A DNA stretch of 64,000 nt, taken from Rhynochetos jubatus (taxonomy: Eukaryota > Chordata > Aves > Eurypygiformes > Rhynochetidae). The notes under the pieces are model-generated. The model worked only from the letters and a program-made list of their open reading frames with translations, was not told the DNA's origin and ran no database searches. Shown here in pieces: positions 11,001-23,000 of this stretch. Both the position numbers and the translations under genes were made by a program. The stretch spans positions 43,123,722-43,187,721 of the forward strand of contig CM050654.1 in assembly GCA_027574665.1 (NCBI GenBank), written 5' to 3'. How positions within the stretch are numbered: position 1 is the first letter of the stretch; every line of letters begins with the position of its first letter.

Positions 11001-14000
11001 GATCCCCGCTCCTTGACGCGTGCGAGCCGTCCGCTGCTGGATTTGGAGCGGATTGCTGCGGAGCTGGCAAGATTAAATGGGATCATCTGGAATTGCGGGT
11101 TTCCTGCCTGCTTTGTTCGTTGTCCTTTTCAGTGACTGGGCTGAGAGAACAGGCCTCGCAGGAAATCACCCGTCGGTCCTCTTTTCCCGAGGGAGGTGCG
11201 CTGGGTTGCAGTCCTGTGCTGGGGGCAGGGGCAGGTTGTTTCACTCCCTCTGCCTGTGCTCTGGCTGCCCAGCCTTGGGGGTCCAGAGCAACTCTTGGCC
11301 CTTTGGTGGCAGCAGAGTAGGAACGATTGGATCTGCTTTCGGATGGGTCATCACAAATCTCTTGGGGGTTCCTACGGGTTTTCCTGAAGTTTTCTCATCC
11401 ACTCGGCACTCGAGCAAAGCCTGTTCCTCTCGTGTGACCGCAGTCAGCTGTGTCACGTACTCGGCAGGCGTACGCTGCACTTCTACCCTTCCTTGTTTAG
11501 GTACAGCGTTCCTCACGTAGCTCCTCAGATGGCTTTTATAGGGCAGGGGTGGAGATGGGAGGAGTGGGAAGCCAAATCCCGCATTTTTCAAGTGAAAACG
11601 GAAGAAAGCGAGCATTCTCCACCCGGCGAAGGTTTCCTGTTGCAGCGTTGCGGTACGAAGCGTGGGAGCTTTCCTTACGCATCCAGGTGTGGAGTGCTTT
11701 GTCGTGTGCTCTGCCGTCGGGCTGTGCGGGCGTGCGGCCCTGGCGAGGAGCCTGGCGCTGACGACGTGCACTCGGGGTATTTGGGCACGGACACCCCAAC
11801 GGCCTCGCTCCGCATTCTGACTCGCGTGCGTCTAGCGGCCCGGCCAGGGGGTTTTCGGTTCTGAAGTGCGGGCGGCACTTTTGGCTGGATGCGCCCGCAA
11901 GCTTTGCACGGGCGAAACAGAAATCCCTGTCAACACGTCCTGGATGACTGCAGGAACCGTTTCCTTCCCGGCTCTCCGTGCTGCGCCCAGCTGCGCAGCT
12001 CGCTCTTCCCTTTCCAGCCCCGCAACTTTGAAGTTTTGCTGTCTGCGGCGTACGAGCGTTTCCAGGCGGGGTGAGTGCAGTCTGGGCAGTGTGCTGCCCA
12101 CCGCTCCGGCCGCAGGGCGGAGTATGTCCCGCTTCCGTCGGAGGGGGAATGGCAAACTCCTTTTCTTGCTCCAAGTCCTGTGTACTCCTTTATTCACAGG
12201 AAGGGCTAGGAACTGATTTTCCTCTCTAACCCCATCTGTTAGGCTTGAGAGGAGAAACCTCCTTGAGAGCTCCCGCCTAGAACTGTGGGTACCCCTGACT
12301 TACGCTGGGCCAGTTCCACCGTTGGTAGTGCCTACGTTTGGATCCCAGCCCGCGTGCTCAGCAGCGGCTGAGCCCCGGTCACCGTCAGCACCCGTGTAAA
12401 ACCCTTCCTTTCTGCCGGCGACCGAGAGCGAGCCTCCTGTGAGCTGCTGGGACGCTGACGCTCCCCAGCTGGAGCAGCACCACGCTGCTCTGCCGGAGCA
12501 GCGAACACGCAGGCATAAAGGCATTAAGGGCTTTAATGGTCTGCTGCTGTTGAATACAGGGTGAGCGGGACCGGCCAGTAATCGTAGCTGCGTCAGTTCA
12601 CATCCTGTGAGTCTCTCGGCCCTGTCTGGTTTTTTATTCTTGGTCATCTGTTTTGGAAGATGCGGCGATGCTGAAAGCAGGCGAGTGCGGCGGGGGCGTG
12701 ACACGCCTGCTTTATGGAAATGTTGCGTTTGCTCTGATGGGGTGAAGTAAACGTATGGGGGGGGTCTGAATAGATTCTGGTGGAGAATTGAAGTGTCGGG
12801 TCACAGCAGTCTGATATTCATAGTGGGGAAAACACTGCATTCCGTGTGCTCTTCTGTAGTCAATTGCTTGATCAAGTCAGAATTACAGCAAGTGGAAACA
12901 TGGAATCACGGAACTGTTTAGGTTGGAAAAGACCCTTGAGACCACCGAGTCCAACCGTTCCCCCAGCACTGCCCAGCCCACCACCGACCCATGTCCCTGA
13001 GCGCCTCGTCCTCACGGCTCTGAACCCCCTCCCAGGATGGGGACTCCCCCTCCCTGGGCAGCCCCTTCCAGTGCCTGGAAAAGGGGAAGACCTCCTCAGC
13101 ATCATTTCCCAAACTTGCCCAGCTGGGGAGCAGCTGCAGGGCCTACACTTGTGTTGTCTTCAAACCTGGCTACACCTGCCAACTCCCTAGCGTTAGGGCC
13201 TTAAGCCTGGCCAGCCAAGTGTTTTGGGGAGTAGGTGTCATAGGCTTGCCACGTCACGTTCTTGTTCCTTTTCCTCCAGCCACGTTAAGCAGCTGGAGTA
13301 GCTCTTTCCTACGGTTTTCCCACAGCTTTCTGCCATTGGGACTGTTGGAACTGGAGCTTTATCCCTTTCCTTTGTTACAGGCTCCTTTCTGCCCGCTCCA
13401 CCTTAGGTAAAAAGACTTTCTAGGCATTGTCAACCTTTTCGTAGGGTTGGGTAATTGGCTGCAACCTTTTCCTTCTGGGCCACAAAAAGGCCAAAGTTGC
13501 CGTGTGGTAAGTGTGCCTCGTCAAGCACCTTCCTGCAGAGCCAGCCGTGCCGGAGTGGGGGCTGGGGTAGGGCACGGAAGGGAGGAGAGCTCAGGGGGAC
13601 GCGTGTGCGTTCCGGGGCGGTACTGTTTTCCTCGGTGCCCCTGCCTGTAATGGAGAGGCAGGTGAACGGCGACTGCTTGCATGGGGGCGAGTACTGGCCA
13701 GCACGTGTCTGGTTAAACAACCAGCAGATAGCAATGGGCAGCCTCGCTCACCGTCAGGGTTGGGGCCGGTGACGTTGCTCTTGAAATATTGATTTAAAAG
13801 GAAGGCACAGGGAGCCACTTTAAACGTGGTGTCAATGTTTCACATTATTCCCGCCAGCGAGCGGTGCAGTATGGCTTATTTTGGAGCTTCTTGTTTGTTA
13901 GGTGCTGCATAATACGTGCTTTACTTGGGAAAAGCTTGTCTTGCTGCCATCCCCTTTGAAACTTGCAGAGCTGCAGCGCCTGGTGAGTTGGGCAGCCGGG

Positions 14001-17000
14001 GCATCCCCCGCCCGCCTGCTCACGCCCGGCTGGTGATCGGCTTTTGGCTGGATGCATGCTCTGTGTCCAGGCTTAGGAGTGGAAAATCCATTTATAAATT
14101 CCTTTGGCTTTTCTTGCTTCCTGCACTCCTCGGTGTTTTCTCCCCAGAACACGTGCTGTCCGGGCGAGCTGGCCGTGGGCGCGTGCGCTGCCTCTGCCAC
14201 GGCGCAAAGTTGGGTCGCGCAGACCTGGTGGGGGCTGTGGCAGCTGGGGCTCTGCCGCTGGTACGGCGCATGTTGCAAACCTTCTGATGTTACCCGTTCT
14301 TTCGGGTCCATATTCAGGCCCCAAAGATTTGCTGTGGTCCGCAGGTTATCGTGTTCGTGAGCCTTCTCCTATCAGGGCTCAGGACTGAAAGGATTTGCTT
14401 TTAGAGCCCTGTCTCGAAGCAGATTTTAGTAAAACCCAAGTTTAGGATCTCCTAGAATGCTCTTTTATGTCTGAGCACTGACTGTAACTAAGCTTTCCTG
14501 ATGCTGGGGCTTGACAGTAAATGCCAACCTGATGGAAGGGGTGGGCAGGAGGAGGCCGAGGACCACATCTCCCTCCCACTGCTCCCGCGGTTGGCACATT
14601 GGAGGGAGCTGTAGGGCATTCTGTCCTGTTGAACTGCTCTGAGCGGAGCAAGAGCAGAAAAATGCCGTCTTGTTCTGTGGATGCCTGTGTCCCGCATAGT
14701 AGTGGGCAAGTTCAGTGTCATGGAATCACAGGGTGGTTTGGGTTGGGAGGGACCATAAAGCCCACCCAGTGCCACCCCCTGCCACGGGCAGGGACACCTT
14801 CCATAGCCCAGGTTGCTCCCAGCCTCATCCAGCCTGGCCTTGGGCACTGCCAGGGATGGGGCACCCACAGCTTCTCTGGGCAACCTGTCCCAGTGCCCCC
14901 CACCCTCTGCGGGAAGAATTCCTTCCCCATGGCCCATCTCCATCTCCCTCTTTCTGTTCAAACCCGTCACCCCTTGCCCTGTCACTCCCTGCCCTTGGGA
15001 AAAGCCCCCCCAGCTTTCCTGTACCCCCCCAGGCCCTGGAAGGGGCTCTGACGTCTCCCCAGAGCCTTCCCTGCTCCAGGCTGAACCCCCCAACTCCCCC
15101 AGCCTGGCCCCATGGCAGAGGGGCTCCAGCCCCCGCAGCATCTCCATAGCTTCCTGGACTCGCTCCAACCGGTCGATATCCTCCTTATGCTGGGGGCTCC
15201 AGAGCTGGGCGCCGTGAGTTCCACATCCTGGGGACAAGCGGCTTTGCTGGCCAGGATCTGGAGTGTTCGGGTGTTCACGCAGTTTGGTGTGTGAGCTGGG
15301 AGGGGTGTTGGAAAGCGGCCGCGATTCCTGCTGCCGTCGGGGAGGCGGAGGGGCTTCATGGTGTGGCTTCAACGGGCCAGTTGGGTGTGTGGAGCTCGAG
15401 TCAGACTTTCAGAAGTAACTTTTTACTTTGTCACCTGGTACATAGTTTTGGCAGTGGCAGCCACCCTCTGACGGAGCCCTTGGCTGGCCTCCTAATGACA
15501 CCAGTGCTAATTAGCCATCTGTTTGGAGGCTCCTGGAGGGACTCTCACAGTGCTGCCCTGCCGTGAGCCCCCCTGGACTGGAGCTGAGCGAGGTGGAGGT
15601 GTTGCAGGGGGCTGAAAGCTGTCGGGTGCGTGGCTGAACCGTTACCTTACCGGAAAGTAGATCACGGTTACGTGATTTGCGTTCAGAAGGATCACCCTTG
15701 TTAGTAACTGGAACGTCAGAATTAAAGGGAAGCTTCTGTGCTGCGTCGTACACGGGATTTCTTCTGTCAGATTATTAAATGTTGGCGTTCGTCTATTTTT
15801 GCATCCTACTGACCAGTTCAGGATGTAGAATGTCCATCCTGAAAACGGATAATGACAGATAGCACCGTTGCACTGGCAGGACCCCTTTCTGTCACTAGCA
15901 GGGGTAACGGGACACAAACATCACTGACGTCCCGTGGTGACGTCGCCTGGGTTTCAGGGTATCTGTGGATGGGAAATGTTTCCAGGCTTCAGTAACACAC
16001 GAACATTCTTGCAGCGCTCCTTCCCCTGCGTTCCTCCGAGCGCTCTGTTCCAGGAGCCTCTTGCAGAGCTGAGGTTTGGTACCTTTGGCCAGGAACTACG
16101 GCAGCAGCTGCAGGCGGGAAAGGTGAAGGAGCCCAGCTCTGCCCGCAGCCGGGTGGAATCAGGCGGTTTGGGTCTGGGGATACTGAGGGTGGAACACAGT
16201 GGAGTGCAGGGGTTGCGGTGGGAAGGGCAGGAGGCAGCGTCCTCCGGTACACCTCTGCTGCGGCTGACATCGCGGGCGCTGGTCTGGTTAGAGTGTGGCA
16301 GCATGAGGAGATACAAAAGGTTCGAATTGCAGGAGGAATAAGATCCACAAATGCTTAAACGTGTTGTCTGTTTGGAACAGGTGATAAATCAATATTTGCA
16401 TGAATCACTGATTTAAAGAACCGTTAAATTCCCACTTTAATCGCCTGGTGCTTTATTCCACTAGGGAAGAATAAAACAGGAGACATGATTGTGATGCAGC
16501 AGGGCTTGTTTCAGCGTTAATGCACACCTGTTTTTAACACCAAGAATGCTTTTCTTTCTATTTTGAAATTTCAGGAGCTCCAGTTTCAAAGGCTTACCAG
16601 AGAACTGGAAGTGGAAAGGCAAATTGTGGCTAATCAGCTAGAAAGATGTAGGCTGGGAGCAGAATCACCAAGTATCGCCAGCACAAGGTACAAGTCCTGA
16701 TGGCTTTCCTTTCCTATGTCCCATAACTAAAGGGCTTTAGTGGTGTGTATGTCCTACATGCATCGGTGTCACCCTCCATGACCGCGAGAAGCGGTGCCCA
16801 AATGCAGGTTTGCTGTGTTCGAGGCGTCTCTAGCCCTCGGTTGCGTGTTCGGTACAGTCTGTGTACGGCTTTCCGAGGAAAGCTTTCATTTCGCTCGACG
16901 TGTGTGGGTTTGGTTTTGAGGGGCAGCCAAAGAGCAGTGCAGCGCTGACACCCCGTGTCACGGTAACAGTGCTACCGAAATGCTCCCACACACTCGTATT

Positions 17001-20000
17001 TTTTCCTGAATTAACTGTCGTGCTCACCCGGAGCTTCTGAAACGCCTGCTTTGTGACGTTTGTGTTCCGGAGCGTCTCTGCGAGTGGGCTGTTAGCGTGT
17101 GTCAGGAGTGGGAAGCACCTGCAGCGGCGGTGGCTGCCGCGAAGCTTTCGGTCATCTTTCAGCTTTAATTCTCATTCCGATGGCTGTAGTGTGACTGTTC
17201 TTTAGCAAACTCCAACTCCGAACGCGTTCAGGCACTCGTTCCCCTCGAGCTTATCAAGTGGTTGGTAGCTCTGGGTTGCGAACGCCTTGACAACGACGTG
17301 CTCTCTTAGGCAACGCTGACCCCGGCGTTGCCGGTTACAGCGCGTCTCCTGCCCGTGAACGCTGCTCGGCCCGGTGTTCTCTCAGCCACAGACGTGGGTA
17401 TGGCTCTGGGATGTTTCCTCCTGGGGCCGGAATAAGTACTGCTGCGAGTTAAACAGGAAGTTTTTCCTACAGCACCTGGCGAAGCAGGCGGCGATCGTTT
17501 CCAATAAGGAACGCAGCGGAGCAGCTGTCGCGGCTGTGTCTGGCTTCGGACCACCCCAGCGAGCTGGCCTGTGGCACCAGTGACGCTGCCGTGACAGCTC
17601 TGTGTAAGCAACGGAAATATTCCAAAGTATTCCTCAGACAAGACGCCTGTTCGTAGCCTTCGTGCTTGCCTGTCTTCCCCCTGGGTCCACTGATTTCTCC
17701 GGCTGTTGCTCAGATTTTGGGTTGAAAGCTAAAAAGTTAAATCCCTGTGAAGAGTAAGTCAAAAGGCGGAGTTATTTTATGCCTCCAGCCGCCTTTCATT
17801 CAGCCCTGGATATTCATTTTCAGTGAATTTGCCCGAGCAGTACAAAGGAAAAGGTTTTTCTGGGCCCCGGATCCAGAGAATTTCACACACCGAGGACACG
17901 GGAGTGAGCTTATCCCCCAAACGAGACCGCGGCTGTGGAACAACATACAGCTCCCAGTGCCCGGGCGGGAGGTTGTGTCCTGGGCTCCTGTCACAGGCTG
18001 TCGTTACCGACACGGAGAGTAACTCACGGCACCGTGGAGTCATCCTCCGGCTGGTTCCTTGGGACAAAGTGATGTTGTTTGTGTAGCAAACAATGAAAGT
18101 TCAGGAGGAGGAAACACTCGTGAGTTGGTTTGTCGCGTGCTTTGACATTCATGAACCCGGACGCGCTCCTCAAGGTCCTGTCTTCTGGGCCGTCAGTGTT
18201 GCGTAGTTATTAATAAAACGCTTGACACGTTTAAATGACAGCCTAATCATAGTCTTAGTTCTTCCAGACACCCGTGTGTTCTGCGCACGCACTCTTCTGG
18301 TTTTTCCCAGTTGCCTTATCCCAGCTGAGTCGGGTCGCGTGCAGGTGAGACTGCTGTGCTTCATCGCTTCCCCCACCGAGGGACGGGGCGTGAACCTCGC
18401 TTTGGGGGCTGCGCGCGTCCTTGGGTAGTTTAACTTAACTCTTTGATGTGGATATGCCCTTTGAGATGTGTGAGAAGCTGGGGGGAAAAAGATCTGTACT
18501 GGAATTAGATGCTTTGGTTTGTTCACAACCAGCTGCTTCGGGTGTAGAGGTGTTGGAAGAGCCAGGTAAACGGGTCCCTTAGAGCAGTGTCACAGCAGAC
18601 ACAACGACAGCAGCAACATTTACAGCCCTGAAAGGGTACATGCGCCCCCACCCCAGGTGATGGAAATGTTGTGCCGAGGCTGAGAAGAAATTAAACACGA
18701 GGAGGGGATGGAGAAAAGGCTTGGAAGCAGAATGCTGCGTTGAGCGATTTGGCACGGGCGGCTAACAGCCTGCTCCCAGAAACACAGGGCAGTTCAGCTT
18801 TTCGAGGGCAAGGGGCTGTTTCTCCTGGCCAGATACAAGAGTTGAGCAAAAGTCTTAGGTTTAAAAAAACAAAGACGCTGAGCAAACCTCCAAAAGCGGG
18901 CAGAACCGGAGCAGCGGTTGCACACGCCTTTGTATCCTGCGTCAGGTTTTCCGTCCTTGGGGACATCAGCAGTGCTGCGTGGTGCCTTCATCTCCTTTAA
19001 CGAGGTCAAAATGTTGTGGAGCAGCATTTCACCCGGATAAATCCATCTGGAGGCCGGCACTGCCGAGCAGACTGTGCCCTCCTTGGTGTGCCTGGCTCCC
19101 GTTTCAGGAGCGCGGTTCACCGTTACCCCTAGTCTTTACGGAACGCGCGGGCGGGGGGCATGCGTAGTCCAGGCTGGTGAGCCGGGTGCCCCGTTACGGG
19201 CAGCACGCAGGAGTGCCTGGTGGCTGTTTAAGATGAGAACAGGAGCAGATCTGCAGGTCGGAGCAGTGTGGTGTGAGGGGGGAGAAGGAAGAATGAGGTG
19301 AGCTGCAGCCCCGGATTCTGACACGGCTTCAGTGTTCACCGAATCCCAGATGCTTTGGGTTGGGAGGGACCGTAAAGCCCCCCCAGTGCCACCCCCTGCC
19401 ATGGGCAGGGACACCTTCCACAGCCCAGGGTGCTCCCAGCCTCATCCAGCCTGGCCTTGGGCACTCCCAGGGCCAGAGCATCCTCAGCTTCCCTGCGTTT
19501 TGTGTACCTGTAGTTTACTCGCACGTTAAAATTATTTCTTCTGATTATTTTATAAATGGGTGTCGTGCTCAGCACTTGGAAGATCTTCCACGGCATCCCG
19601 TGCGCAGATGATAAGTGGTCAGTGTCACACGTAAGTACTGAACACTGCTCCCCGTGTTCTGCGCTGCCAGACCGGCAGCGATAGACGGGACAAAGGGCAG
19701 TTGCAGCCGGATCTTCGCTCCTGCCGTAACACGCACGGGTTTCTGCAAGGAAGCGGCCGAGCCGCCCGCGCGAGCAGGCGCAGCGCTGCACTCCGCGGCG
19801 TGGCTGGCTCGGCTGGGCCCCGCAGCCCGGGCTGGTGCAGGCAGAGATCACGGAGGGTGACGGGCGGGGGTGGGCTGGCTGCATGGCCCTCACCGCCGGC
19901 GGGCCCGTTTCGCGAGTGATCTGCTGTGACTTGTGGAAGCGGAGCGGTGTCGGGAATCAAAGGGCTCACAGTCATTAATTTAATTGTAGAATACAGCTCT

Positions 20001-23000
20001 CGTAATAGCAGCTTGTCACAAGCGCGGTAACGCCAGGCAGGTACGTGAGCGCGCACCACTCACACACAGGCCCCTTGGTGGGGAGAGTAACCTGAACACA
20101 CAAGTACTGAGCAGTCACTTGGAGCAACAGCATGCCCGCCTCGGGCTTCTGAGGTGTGTAAAATGAACGCAGCCACCTGGGCCAGGTATTTGCTTGGCTC
20201 TGCGTAGCAGATAATCTCCCCCCAGCGCCAACTGACGCGCAGCGTGCACGTTCTGCAGCAGCAGAAAACATTTCGGGGTGGTTCGTGGAACTGTCGCTCT
20301 GCGGTTGACCACTCGGCTGCGGGAGGCGAACACGCGTTGCGTGTCACGGGCCCAGCTCTGTCCCCTGAAACGGGAGCGTGCTTACGGAGGGGAACTGGAG
20401 CAAGCAGCTTGGCTCGGGGCCGGCACGCCGCCGCATTGAGCGCTGTAGCTTTTGTTCCACTTGGGGAGCAGGAACGGGCGCGAGGCTGCCCGGCCGCCCC
20501 CACGCTCGGGGCGTTGCGTGGCGTGCAGCGGCAAGCTTACCCTCGCGAGACTCCTGGCGGTGAGCCGGGCGGGTGGAATTACCCTTACAGAACCAGTTTC
20601 GTGTTGTCCGCACGACGTCTCAGACGCTTCAGCCCGTACAGGTGGTGTCGTTGGAACCGCCTGCGTATGTCGCAGCGTGCGGTGTCACCAAATGTGAGCG
20701 GCAGATCGGCTCCGTAAAGATTACCTTAGGAACAGCGTGTGCTTCCCAGCGGGAGGAGGGAGGCATCGCAGGGATTAAACTATTTGTTTATTTACACTAA
20801 CCTTACCGAAACTTGAGAACAAGCCAATTCAGGGGCTGCGTGACATTGAAAAGTCGGTGAAAACCCAGCCTCCTCGGCGCAGAGCCTCAGCGTTCGCTAA
20901 AAGCAAGGCGAAGAGGCGTCCGACAGAACGTGCCTGAGCAGTGGAGGGTGCTACATCGGTCGATCGTCACAGAGCAGTTGGAAGAATATCTTGGGCTCGT
21001 GGATAGTCCCTTTATCCTACCAGCCCAAGGGGATTAATTCTGCCGCGAGCTAGGGGCTGCCTGCCAGGTTACGCCAAGAACCGGCCGCCGACGTGCCGCG
21101 TTCGGAGGAAGCGCCCATCTCTGCAGAACCAAGGGCTCGCCCCGGGTAGCAATGGCTCTGTGCGGGGTGGTTTGGGCGGTACGGCTCGCGGTGACTGTAA
21201 ATCCCCTTCAGTCTGGCGGTCGGGTTTCTAGTCGCTGATACGAACAGTTGCACGTAAAGGTGTGGGGTCACTGTTATGTTTTAGACTGGTGACACCTCGT
21301 GAGCTTGAGAACGACTGTGCTAGGCTTGGTCTCCTTTTTGTCAGAACGGCCTCAGCGAGCGTCTCTTCCTCCGTCTTTTCTCTGGAACTGTGGAATGCCC
21401 TGACTTTGGAATGGTCTTGGGAAATGAACTTATTTTTCCTCATCTTTCGTTCCTTCTGACTCCCTAGTAGAAAGGAAAAGAAGAAACCCAAGAACAGACC
21501 CGCTGGCGTGTCACATCAGCAACCTCTCGGCTGTCTGTCGTGTTTTTGCACAGCCTGGTTCACACTGGCCTTTGTGACTGCGCCCCCGTGTCGGACCGAA
21601 GGTGCCCGTGGCGCGCTCCCTTCTGGCTCGTGCAGTTTCTCACGTGCTTCCTCCGGGCCTTCAGGCGGCGCTGGGGCTGTAAACGCGGTGCAAGTCGCGC
21701 TTAGGGGTAGTGTCGGGGGTGGCCGAGGCGGACGCGCAGCCTTTGATGCGTGTGCAACCCGTGGTGCTTGTTTTCTGGGTTGTAGTTTTCCCAGACGACA
21801 CCGGGAAGCGTTACAGGGTCGCCCTCCTTAGCACCTAAAGAGTGGCTGTATTGTGGGTCAGGGCAGCAGTTCACCAGGCTGATTAGATGTTTACCTCAGT
21901 GAGCAGGTGGTGACAGCGCTGACCCCGGGGCGCAGGCGACATCCTTCCAATGGCGCTGAATGCTGCCCCTTTCCTTGGCACCCCAGCTGCTCCGGCAGCG
22001 TCGGCCGGTCCTCCAGGCTGCGGGGTGTGCTGTCGTGTCCTGGGTGCACAGAGGTTTCCAACTGCTTATTTTGTGCGTGCCTGCCGTGAAAATGAGTGGA
22101 ACCTGCAGTTCCTCGCTGCAGCTCCAGTATTCGTGCTGCTGGTTGCCGTGTGCCCACAGTACCAACCGAGACGCAGTAAGGCGGCGAGTGTCGGCGGGAG
22201 GCAGTACAGGCCCATCCAGGCGCTGGTGTGGGAGGCCTGGAGTCTCCAGCAGGCAGTTGTGACGGATGAGGCAGGCGGTGGGTGTCACAGTAGCTGCTGC
22301 GGTGCATCGTCAGCTAAAATCCTCCTGGAAGCACCCTTAGCTCTTCCCGAAGGCGGTGGGTCGTGCCAGAGTGCTGCGCGCTCAGCGGCTGCGTTGCGGT
22401 AGCAGCAGGAAGAGGTCGCAGTGTGCGGTTCCTGCCGTCAGTGGTGTGATGGGCACGGGGCTGGGGGCGGCAGCAGCGGGGCGGTTCTGCTCCCGTTGGG
22501 CTGCTCTTGTCCCAGCTGGCCGTTCTGCGCAGCTGCCGCCTTGGGAGCCTCAGTCGCTTCTCAGCGCTGGGATTCACACTGACCCAGCATCCTGCAGCCC
22601 GGGCGGCCAGGTTTGGGTGTAGTATTCCCGGTGCAGCCTCCTGGATTCAGTCCGGCGGCGCCGGTGCTTGCCCGGGCAGCTGGAGACAGCCAGCGCGTCG
22701 CGGGACGGCTTGCTCCCGCTGGCAGAGCTGCTGGTCTCTGGTGTGGGGCCTTGTATGGCATCTGGCAGAGGGGGTACAGCATGAAACCAAGACGAGAGCT
22801 GTCCGAAAGGCTGACCGTGACCTCATTTGGTTAAAATAAACCGAGGTCTCGTAACGCTGGCTCTGCTGGTTGGCGGTTGTGACGTGTTCCAGGGGTGCGG
22901 GGTTTAGTATAGGCATTTTACCAGGAGATTCCCCCTTCCCCAGGAACTCACAGCTGCACAGAGCGGAAGGCTTCACTCCGCATGTCACGGTAAAGGTGTC

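Larger units (their letters stand above)
8091..16574 (+). other. PKP4 intron between coding exons 1 and 2
   Basis: No coding exon recognised. It contains CR1 copies at 12899-13190 (-) and 14718-15265 (-) and a G-rich block at 10656-10706. A low-CpG AT-rich stretch lies just before exon 2 (about 16375-16570) with a POU octamer. The remainder is unique sequence, rather CpG-rich for an intron. Confidence 0.8.

Noticed and set aside
13362..13410. Tiny exon between ctttgttacag and TAG|GTAAAA
   Set aside because: The 25-26 nt length is not a multiple of three and would break the phase between exons 1 and 2. The signals look like chance.
14488..15372. 294-codon frame on the minus strand
   Set aside because: It coincides with the CR1 copy at 14718-15265, and similar peptides recur at the other CR1 copies (5756, 38286, 62016 regions). 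It is CR1 3' sequence, not a host gene.
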